Of a DNA stretch of 64,000 nucleotides, positions 58,460-64,000 are shown in pieces (position 1 is the first letter of the stretch; each line of letters starts with the position of its first letter). The notes below the pieces were generated by a model that did not search any database, was not told the DNA's origin, and was given only the letters and a program-made list of their open reading frames with translations. The stretch spans positions 7,442,038-7,506,037 of the forward strand of contig NZ_JACHIR010000001.1 in NCBI RefSeq assembly GCF_014203355.1, in the 5' to 3' direction. The position numbers and the translations under genes were made by a program. This DNA comes from Kutzneria kofuensis. GTDB taxonomy: Bacteria; Actinomycetota; Actinomycetes; Mycobacteriales; Pseudonocardiaceae.

Positions 58460-59377
58460 TCACCGGCCGAGCGGACCGGGCGGGCCGTCGCCCCGCTGGC
58501 CGGGGCCGCCGCGGCCGCGGCGGCGCAGGTAGCGCTCGAAGTCGGCGGCGATGGCGTCGCCGCTGGTCTCGGTGAGCTGGTTGTCGGCGTCGCCGCGCTC
58601 CTCGAGGGCGCGGACGTAGTTGCGCACGTCCTCGTCCTCCTCGGCCATCTCGGTGACCGTCTGCTCCCACTCCTCGGCCTGCTCCGGCAGCGCCCCGAGC
58701 GGCACCTCGATGTCGAGGGCCTCCTCCACCCGGTGCAGCAGCGCCAGCGTGGCCTTGGGGGCCGGGGGCTGCGAGACGTAGTGCGGCACGGCGGCCCAGA
58801 ACGAGATCGCCGGCACGCCGGCCTGCACGCACGCGTCCTGGAACACCCCGACGATGCCGGTCGCGCCCTCGTACCGCGAGCTCTCCAGCCCGAACTTCGC
58901 CGCCGAGTTGGCGTCGTAGGCCATGCCGGTGACCGGCACGGGGCGGGTGTGCGGGGTGTCCATCAGCATGGCCCCCAGCGTCACGACGGTGGTCACGCCC
59001 AGCTGCTCGACGTAGCCGATCAGCTCGGCGCAGAACTTGCGCCACCGCATGTTCGGCTCGATCCCGTGCACGAGCACCACGTCCACCGAGGATCCCGGCG
59101 GGCGGCAGACCGACAGCCGGGTGGTTGGCCACTCGATCCGCCGCGTGATGCCCTCGACCATCCGGACCGTGGGTCGGGTGACCTGGAAGTCGTAGTAGTC
59201 GTCCGGGTCGAGTTCGGCGAGGGGAGTGGCGTCCCAGGTGAGTTCGAGGTGCTCGATCGCGGTGCTGGCGGCGTCGCCGGCGTCGTTCCACCCTTCGAAA
59301 GCGGCCACGAGGACGGGGTCGGTGAGCTGACGCTGCTCGGCCGAGGCGCCCTCTGGGTTCAGGTCCGGATCGGTCAC
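58460..59377 (-). CDS. PAC2-family protein
   Basis: 305 residues. AFEGWNDAGDAASTAIEHL and DVVLVHGIEPNMRWRKFCAE are PAC2 (proteasome assembly chaperone 2-like) signatures; DANSAAKFGLESSRYEGATG and ISFWAAVPHYVSQPPAPKAT continue the fold. The C-terminal ~60 residues are acidic then Gly/Arg-rich. Actinobacteria with proteasomes carry such proteins; their exact role there is unproven. Single gene ended by the shared terminator. Confidence 0.92.
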   Translation of the reverse strand: MTDPDLNPEGASAEQRQLTDPVLVAAFEGWNDAGDAASTAIEHLELTWDATPLAELDPDDYYDFQVTRPTVRMVEGITRRIEWPTTRLSVCRPPGSSVDVVLVHGIEPNMRWRKFCAELIGYVEQLGVTTVVTLGAMLMDTPHTRPVPVTGMAYDANSAAKFGLESSRYEGATGIVGVFQDACVQAGVPAISFWAAVPHYVSQPPAPKATLALLHRVEEALDIEVPLGALPEQAEEWEQTVTEMAEEDEDVRNYVRALEERGDADNQLTETSGDAIAADFERYLRRRGRGGPGQRGDGPPGPLGR

Positions 59378-59564
59378 CGGCCCAGCCTACGACCCGGGCC
59401 GCCGCCTACTCGTTCGGTGCACCTCATAAGTGCCCGCGCGTCGTAACGACGTCGCCTCGGCGCAGGGGTGTGTCGCTGGCCGCACCGGCCCTCGCAACGG
59501 CCGGTCGGCGGGGTCGGCTCGGTTACGGTGGGACGCGGTTGCACCTCGACAGGCGGGAGTTACC

Positions 59565-60230
59565 GTGCGCAGGCCGGCGGCGGTCTTGTTCGACATGGAC
59601 GGCACTCTGATCGACTCGGAGAAGGTCTGGGACGTCTCGCTGGCCGATCTGGCCGCCGGCCTCGGCGGCGTGCTCTCGCCGGAGACGCGGGCCGTGATGA
59701 TCGGGTCCAACATGGACCGGACCATGGTCCTGATGTTCGACGACCTCGGGCTGCCGCACGACCGGCTGGCCATGGAGGAGGGCGGCCGATTTCTCACCAA
59801 GCGAACAGAGGAGTTGTTCCGCGAGGGCCTGCCGTGGCGGCCCGGGGCGGCCGATCTGCTCGCGGCGGTGAAGGAGGCGGGCGTGCCGACGGCGTTGGTC
59901 ACGTCCACCGAGCGCGCCCTGACCGAGGTCGCGCTGGACACGATCGGCCGTGACTTCTTCGACGTGACCATCTGTGGCGACGAGGTGGACGGCCGGAACA
60001 AGCCGCTGCCCGAGCCGTACCTGAAGGCGGCGCGGCTGCTGGGCGTCGACCCGGCCGACTGCGTGGCGATCGAGGACTCGCCGACCGGCTCCGCGTCGGC
60101 GGCCGCCGCGGGCTGCACGGTGCTGGTCGTGCCGTGCGACGTGGAGGTCCCGATCGGGCCGGGCATGGTGCACCGCGAGTCGCTGGTCGGCGTGGACGTG
60201 CCGGCACTCGGGGCACTGCTGGACCGGTAA
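59565..60230 (+). CDS. HAD-superfamily phosphatase
   Basis: 221 residues from GTG 59565 (GGCGGGAG upstream). Motif I DMDGTLIDSEKVWDVSLADL, motif II VTSTE, Lys in RNKPLPEPYLKAA and motif IV EDSPTGSASAAAAGC; helical C1 cap. Same subgroup as the HAD gene at 16410-17066. Likely sugar- or alkyl-phosphate hydrolysis. A strong terminator lies 66 bases after the stop. Confidence 0.92.
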   Translation: MRRPAAVLFDMDGTLIDSEKVWDVSLADLAAGLGGVLSPETRAVMIGSNMDRTMVLMFDDLGLPHDRLAMEEGGRFLTKRTEELFREGLPWRPGAADLLAAVKEAGVPTALVTSTERALTEVALDTIGRDFFDVTICGDEVDGRNKPLPEPYLKAARLLGVDPADCVAIEDSPTGSASAAAAGCTVLVVPCDVEVPIGPGMVHRESLVGVDVPALGALLDR

Positions 60231-60296
60231 ATAGCGCCGCCAACTGGTATATCACCCGTTCGGCTGGCATTCTGGCAGGTACTACCGGGGACGGAC

Positions 60297-60327
60297 GGGC
60301 GCCGGGGCCGAACAGGCCCCGGCGCCC
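60297..60327 (+). terminator. Terminator downstream of the HAD gene
   Basis: GGGCGCCGGGGCC (60297-60309) and GGCCCCGGCGCCC (60315-60327) form a perfect 13-bp stem with loop GAACA, followed by GATTTCTTTC, a T-rich tail. A textbook intrinsic terminator. Confidence 0.9.
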
Positions 60328-60405
60328 GATTTCTTTCCCGCATTAATCGAAACGAGACAGGGTCGTTTTTTGGTGTGGCGGACGCGACCGTCGGCGGAAT
60401 TGCCT

Positions 60406-60417
60406 TACCGATCGGTA
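60406..60417. promoter_or_regulatory. TACCGATCGGTA palindrome upstream of the FabH-like operon
   Basis: A perfect 12-bp palindrome of the ACCGATCGGT type often bound by TetR-family repressors, 55 bases before the FabH-like start, and just before a TTGACG hexamer (-35-like). No TetR gene lies in the window near it. Confidence 0.45.
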
Positions 60418-60471
60418 GCGGATCTCCTTGACGGACCGTGTTTTTCCGCGCCGACGACAGGAGCCGCCGCT

Positions 60472-61488
60472 GTGAGGGCGTCCATCCGCACCAGCGTCCC
60501 CGTGCGCCACGCCGCCATGCTCGGCGTCGGGGCGTACCGGCCACGGCTGGTCGTGGACAACGACCAGGTGGCGGGGCTCATCGACTCCTCGGACGAGTGG
60601 ATCCGCACCCGGTCCGGCATTCGCAGCCGCCGATGGGCGAGCGAGGACGAGACGATCGTCGAGATGGCCACCGCGGCGGCGTCGGCGGCGCTGGAGAGCA
60701 GCGGCATCGACCCGGAGCGGATCGGCTGCGTGCTGCTGGCGACGATCTCCAACCTGCGGCAGACGCCCGCGGCGGCCAGTGAGGTCGCCACCCGACTCGG
60801 CGCGGTGAACGCCGGAGCGATGGACATCTCCGCCGCCTGCGCCGGTTTCTGCTACGGCCTGGCGCTGGCCGGCGACATCGTGCGCGGCGGCAGCGCTGAG
60901 CACGTGCTGGTGATCGGCGTGGAGCGGATGACCGACCTGATCGACGACCGGGATCGCGGCACCGCGTTCCTGTTCGCCGACGGCGCCGGCGCGGCCGTCG
61001 TCGGCGGCAGCGACGAGCCCGGCATCGGGCCGGTGGTGTGGGGCAGCGACGGCAGCCAGGCCGAGTTGATCAGCCAGGACCACAGCTGGCTGGACTGGCG
61101 GGACCAGCTGGCCAAGGACCCGTCGGCGGAGGCGCCGGCGCTGCGGATGAACGGCCAGCCGGTGTTCCGGTGGGCGACCGTGGAGATGGCCAAGGTCGCG
61201 CGCCGCACGCTGGAGGCGGCCGGCATCGACGTCGCCGATCTCGACGCGTTCATCCCGCACCAGGCCAATGATCGGATCACCGAAGCTCTGGCCCGGTCGC
61301 TTCGGCTGCCGTCGTCGGTCGCCATCGCGCGGGACGTGGTCGAGCAGGGCAACACCTCCGCCGCGTCGGTTCCGCTCGCCATCGACGCGTTGCTGTCCTC
61401 TGGCGCCGCCCGCAGCGGCGACACCGCGCTCTTGCTGGGATTCGGCGCCGGCCTGAGCTTCGCCGGCCAGGTTGTCGTGCTGCCGTGA
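60472..61488 (+). CDS. 3-oxoacyl-ACP synthase III (FabH/KAS III)-like
   Basis: 338 residues from GTG 60472 (AGGAG upstream). Catalytic triad present: Cys in DISAACAGFCYGL (near 122), His in FIPHQAN (near 262) and Asn in EQGNTSAAS (near 292). DEWIRTRSGIRSRRWA is the family substrate-entry motif. FabH enzymes start fatty-acid chains from acyl-CoA primers; branched primers from the bkd complex would suit an actinomycete. The neighbours (Tat protein, DUF4331) are not fatty-acid genes, so a specialised role is possible. Confidence 0.93.
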   Translation: MRASIRTSVPVRHAAMLGVGAYRPRLVVDNDQVAGLIDSSDEWIRTRSGIRSRRWASEDETIVEMATAAASAALESSGIDPERIGCVLLATISNLRQTPAAASEVATRLGAVNAGAMDISAACAGFCYGLALAGDIVRGGSAEHVLVIGVERMTDLIDDRDRGTAFLFADGAGAAVVGGSDEPGIGPVVWGSDGSQAELISQDHSWLDWRDQLAKDPSAEAPALRMNGQPVFRWATVEMAKVARRTLEAAGIDVADLDAFIPHQANDRITEALARSLRLPSSVAIARDVVEQGNTSAASVPLAIDALLSSGAARSGDTALLLGFGAGLSFAGQVVVLP

Positions 61489-61501
61489 CACCCGCCCGCT
61501 T

Positions 61502-61520
61502 GTTGCATATGAGTTGCAAC
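61502..61520. promoter_or_regulatory. GTTGCA inverted repeat before the Tat/DUF4331 genes
   Basis: GTTGCA (61502-61507) and TGCAAC (61515-61520) with a 7-base spacer, 95 bases before the Tat-protein start. Candidate operator of an internal promoter. Confidence 0.35.
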
Positions 61521-61613
61521 TAGCCTTCGAGTGAACTGATCCGGTTCTCCGCGCGAAGTGATCTGGTGACCCGACTCGCGCCAGTTCGTACCTTCTGTCT
61601 GGAGACCCGGATC

Positions 61614-61886
61614 ATGACAAGTCTTTCCCCAGTGTCGCGCCGCAAGCTGCTGCGCGGCGCGCTGGCCGTCGGCGCCGCCGGTGTCGTCGGCGGTGTCGCC
61701 GTCGAGGCGTTCACCACGGGCGCGTCGGCGCAGACCGACCCGCAGGCCGCGGGCGGCACGGCCGAGCCCGTGGTCGCGCACGTCCGGGACGTCGCGTCGG
61801 GGGACATCGACATCTTCGTCGGCACCAAGCTGGTCCGGCTCAAAGACCCGCAACTGGCCGCCCGACTGGCCCAGGCCGCCCGCTGA
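61614..61886 (+). CDS. Small Tat-exported protein
   Basis: 90 residues from ATG 61614 (CTGGAG upstream). A Tat signal (SRRKLLRGALAVGAAGVVGG) precedes a ~50-residue mature part: AEPVVAHVRDVASGDIDIFV, then GTKLVRLKDPQLAARLAQAA. No known domain. The DUF4331 gene begins 15 bases after its stop, so the two form a unit; an accessory or anchoring role for the DUF4331 protein is inferred. Confidence 0.82.
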   Translation: MTSLSPVSRRKLLRGALAVGAAGVVGGVAVEAFTTGASAQTDPQAAGGTAEPVVAHVRDVASGDIDIFVGTKLVRLKDPQLAARLAQAAR

Positions 61887-61900
61887 CGAGGAGATTGACG

Positions 61901-63292
61901 TTGTCATCGCATCGCGAAGCCCCCGAGATCTCGCAGGACCCGGTCGCCGACTCCGCGGACCTGTACGCGTTCGTCAGCCCCGACGTGCCCAACACCGTCA
62001 CGCTGATCGCGAACTACGTGCCGCTGCAGTCGCCCGCCGCCGGGCCGAACTTCTTCGAGTTCGGCGAGGACGTGCTGTACGAGATCAACATCGACAACGA
62101 CGGCGACGGCCGGGCGGATGTCACCTACCAGTTCCGGTTCAAGACCGAGCTGGGCAACAACAACACGTTCCTGTACAACACCGGCCCGATCCAGTCGCTG
62201 GACTCGCCGAACTGGAACCGCAAGCAGTTCTACGACGTCACCCGGATCAGCCGCGGCCAGAGCCAGAAGCTCGGCGCCCACCTGCCCAGCCCGCCGTGCA
62301 ACATCGGCCCACTGTCCACTCCGAACTACGCCAAGCTGGCCCAGGACGCCGTGCGCGACCTCGGCGGCGGCCGCAAGGTGTTCGCCGGGCAGCGTTCCGA
62401 CGGCTTCTACGTCGACCTCGGCGCGATCTTCGACCTCGGCCGGCTGCGCCCGTTCGACGGCGCGCACAACAACTTCGGGCTGGCCAAGCTGGTCAACTCC
62501 GGCGGCGTGAACGCCACCAAGGACCTCAACGTGCACACCATCGCGCTGCAGGTGCCGATCTCGGACCTGACCCGCGGCGGCTACAACGCCAGGGACGTCA
62601 ACAATCCCGCTTCCGTGATCGGCGTGTGGACCGCGGCGTTTCGGCAGCAGGTCAAGCTGTGGGACGACGTCAAGCGCAAGCACGAGTGGTCCGGACCGTG
62701 GAACCAGGTGTCCCGGCTGGGCAACCCCCTCGTCAACGAGGTGCTGATTCCCATGTCCCGCAAGGACGAGTGGAACCGCTCGCAGCCGTCGGACGACAAG
62801 AACTTCGCCCAGTTCGTCACCAAGCCCGAACTCGCCGGCCTGCTGCCGGTGCTGTACCCCGGCGCCTTCCCGAACCTGGACGCCCTGAACAAGTCCGGCA
62901 AGTCCCGCGACGACCTGGCCGCCGTCCTCCTGACCGGTCTCCCCTCCGGCGTGGTCAACGGTTTCCAGAACAACACCGGTCATGTGCAGGCCGACATGCT
63001 CCGCCTCAACACCGCCGTTCCGCCGGCCAGGAAGCCCAACATCCTCGGCGTCGTCGGCGGTGACCTGGCCGGTTTCCCCAACGGCCGCCGGGTTTACGAC
63101 GACGTCGTCACGGTCGAACTTCGCGCCATCGCCGGGGTCACCTTCAGCCTCATCGACAAGAACTTCAAGCCCGACGCGGTCGCCGGGCAGGTCACCGACG
63201 GCCTTACTCCCGCCAACCTCGACATCCCTTTCATGCCGCACTTCCCGTACCTGGGCGTGCCCCACGACGGTTTCGACACGCCGGCGAAGTAG
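61901..63292 (+). CDS. DUF4331-domain protein
   Basis: 463 residues from TTG 61901 (GAGGAG 7 bases upstream; the TTG at 61895 is too close). It starts SSHREAPEISQDPVADSADL, the hallmark of DUF4331, and contains INIDNDGDGRADVTYQF, a calcium-binding-like Asp/Asn loop, and a beta-rich body. No own signal peptide, although the upstream partner has a Tat signal. Function of the family is unknown; members often lie in operons with extracellular or redox proteins. Confidence 0.9.
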   Translation: MSSHREAPEISQDPVADSADLYAFVSPDVPNTVTLIANYVPLQSPAAGPNFFEFGEDVLYEINIDNDGDGRADVTYQFRFKTELGNNNTFLYNTGPIQSLDSPNWNRKQFYDVTRISRGQSQKLGAHLPSPPCNIGPLSTPNYAKLAQDAVRDLGGGRKVFAGQRSDGFYVDLGAIFDLGRLRPFDGAHNNFGLAKLVNSGGVNATKDLNVHTIALQVPISDLTRGGYNARDVNNPASVIGVWTAAFRQQVKLWDDVKRKHEWSGPWNQVSRLGNPLVNEVLIPMSRKDEWNRSQPSDDKNFAQFVTKPELAGLLPVLYPGAFPNLDALNKSGKSRDDLAAVLLTGLPSGVVNGFQNNTGHVQADMLRLNTAVPPARKPNILGVVGGDLAGFPNGRRVYDDVVTVELRAIAGVTFSLIDKNFKPDAVAGQVTDGLTPANLDIPFMPHFPYLGVPHDGFDTPAK

Positions 63293-63304
63293 GAGCGAAC
63301 TCCC

Positions 63305-63586
63305 GTGGCTGACAGCCTCGTTCTCGACATCGGCGGCGACATCGGCGCCCTCGTCATCCACACCGGCCCCGAGCTCGACTCCGCCGAGATCGAGCTCAGC
63401 CCCGTCGGTTTCGACCACCAGCGATTCCACAACCAGGTGCACGCCCGGCACTTACCCGACGGTGTGCGGCACAACGCCGTGTTCCCCCGGGTCCATGCCG
63501 GCGAGTACAGGGTCTGGCGGGATCACGACACCGTCCACGGCACCGTCCGCATCGAAGGCGGCCAGGTCGCCGAATACACCTGGTAG
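63305..63586 (+). CDS. Conserved hypothetical protein downstream of DUF4331
   Basis: 93 residues from GTG 63305, 12 bases after the DUF4331 stop. Strand-rich with many His residues (FDHQRFHNQVHARHLPDGV, WRDHDTVHGTVRIEGGQVAE), suggesting metal binding, though no motif is recognised. It ends the operon; the hairpin at 63587-63686 begins at its stop. Confidence 0.75.
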   Translation: MADSLVLDIGGDIGALVIHTGPELDSAEIELSPVGFDHQRFHNQVHARHLPDGVRHNAVFPRVHAGEYRVWRDHDTVHGTVRIEGGQVAEYTW

Positions 63587-63686
63587 AACCCCGGTGAGTC
63601 GCGCTCTGGAGCACACCGAATGTAGGTTTCCAGCACATGCCTGAGGCTTACATTCGGTGTGTCTGAGAGCGCGACTCGCCGGGGTT
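63587..63686. terminator. Long two-part inverted repeat filling the gap between convergent stops
   Basis: Outer arms 63587-63607 and 63666-63686 pair over 21 bp with one mismatch (core GAGTCGCGCTCT); after a 5-base internal loop, inner arms ACACCGAATGTA (63613-63624) and TACATTCGGTGT (63649-63660) pair perfectly. The element spans exactly the space between the stop at 63586 (plus) and that at 63688 (minus). A bidirectional terminator or a remnant palindromic element. Confidence 0.7.
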
Positions 63687-63687
63687 T

Positions 63688-64000
63688 TCAGGCGGCGAAC
63701 ACTGCTCTGACGGCTGCGGCGCCGGTTTCGGCGGCGCGGCGGAGGCGGGGGATGTTGGTGGTGAGGCCGTTGATGCCGCAGTCGGTGGTGGGGCGCAAGG
63801 CCAGCAGGCCACGGCCGGTCAGGAGTTGCATGGCGGTGGCGTGCTTCTCGGCACGGCGACGCAAGGCCTCGGCGACTACGGGATCGAGGCCGCGGGCCAC
63901 CACGGACATGAGGGGGTGTTCGCCACCCTTGGGGGATTTCTCGGTGGGGGCACGGGAAAGCAGCACCAGCACATGGGTGGCCTCCCGCTCCAACGCGCGT
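63688..64000 (-). CDS. C-terminal part of a gene running off the window (function unknown)
   Basis: At least 101 residues open to the window edge, ending LRRAAETGAAAVRAVFAA. The part seen is helix-rich with HPLMSVVARGLDPVVAEALR. The only internal start is a TTG without context, so the true start is probably beyond 64000. No family recognised. Confidence 0.6.
   Translation of the reverse strand, partial: RALEREATHVLVLLSRAPTEKSPKGGEHPLMSVVARGLDPVVAEALRRRAEKHATAMQLLTGRGLLALRPTTDCGINGLTTNIPRLRRAAETGAAAVRAVFAA

Noticed and set aside
1-64000. tRNA, rRNA, insertion sequences, integrase or attachment sites
   Set aside because: None could be recognised by eye: no transposase or integrase motif in any frame and no tRNA cloverleaf with T-arm consensus was seen.

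Overview
The window is 64 kb of very GC-rich DNA (roughly 70 percent by eye) with dense genes on both strands, frequent GTG/TTG starts and classic actinobacterial families: LAL and SARP/AfsR regulators, a STAND NTPase, fused isobutyryl-CoA mutase (IcmF), a branched-chain 2-oxoacid dehydrogenase operon, a PAC2 proteasome-assembly-type protein, a LanM lanthipeptide synthetase and an IniB/IniA/IniC-type dynamin operon. Together with recurrent intergenic palindromes this suggests a filamentous actinomycete, most likely of the Pseudonocardiales (inference; no rRNA is present to settle it). I saw no tRNA, rRNA, CRISPR array, insertion sequence or prophage, so this looks like chromosome arm or core-flanking DNA rather than a mobile island.

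Layout. 1-2.5 kb: a MarR/SnoaL-like/NmrA-like operon with a CTTAG-box operator, then a crotonase and a large LAL regulator. 5.5-9 kb: an orphan lanM with a downstream 69-residue cysteine-free peptide and a strong terminator. 9-21 kb: secreted and housekeeping accessory genes (trypsin-like protease, two GNATs, phosphate transporter PiT plus a small membrane partner, a decayed GH76 mannanase, esterase, secreted mosaic protein, HAD phosphatase, zinc-ribbon protein, phosphotransferase, second crotonase). 21.9-29.5 kb: a membrane-anchored Hsp70-like ATPase, divergent to an iniB-iniA-iniC-like operon, closed by a convergent LuxR-type regulator. 29.5-36 kb: ArsR-like regulator, MFS exporter, diguanylate cyclase, LapA-domain protein, PI-PLC-like secreted phospholipase. 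36-41.5 kb: icmF behind a translationally coupled 26-codon ORF, an SDR and an MFS exporter. 41.6-50 kb: a Tat-exported GH105 protein, a STAND NTPase with an amyloid-like N-terminal motif, a two-gene glycosyltransferase-like unit, and an AfsR-type SARP followed by a 56-residue secreted peptide. 50.4-54.4 kb: MBL hydrolase, methyltransferase, I36-type inhibitor, a MarR gene with an operator-promoter that predicts a leaderless mRNA, and a membrane protein. 54.4-58.4 kb: Lrp regulator divergent from bkdA-bkdB-bkdC. 58.4-64 kb: PAC2 protein, HAD phosphatase, and a FabH-like/Tat/DUF4331 operon.

How the parts fit. The bkd complex makes branched acyl-CoAs (isobutyryl-, isovaleryl-, 2-methylbutyryl-CoA); IcmF interconverts isobutyryl- and n-butyryl-CoA; FabH-like enzymes and crotonases use or degrade such acyl-CoAs, so the window carries several steps of branched-chain acyl-CoA metabolism without being one cluster. 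The most unusual loci are the LanM/cysteine-free peptide pair, the STAND NTPase with a RHIM-like motif, the AfsR-type regulator with a small secreted peptide, and the Hsp70-plus-ini dynamin locus with its repeat-rich IniB. Several palindromes (near 10.7, 14.9, 39.3 and 63.6 kb) sit between genes as terminator-like hairpins, and one supplies the last codons of a gene.
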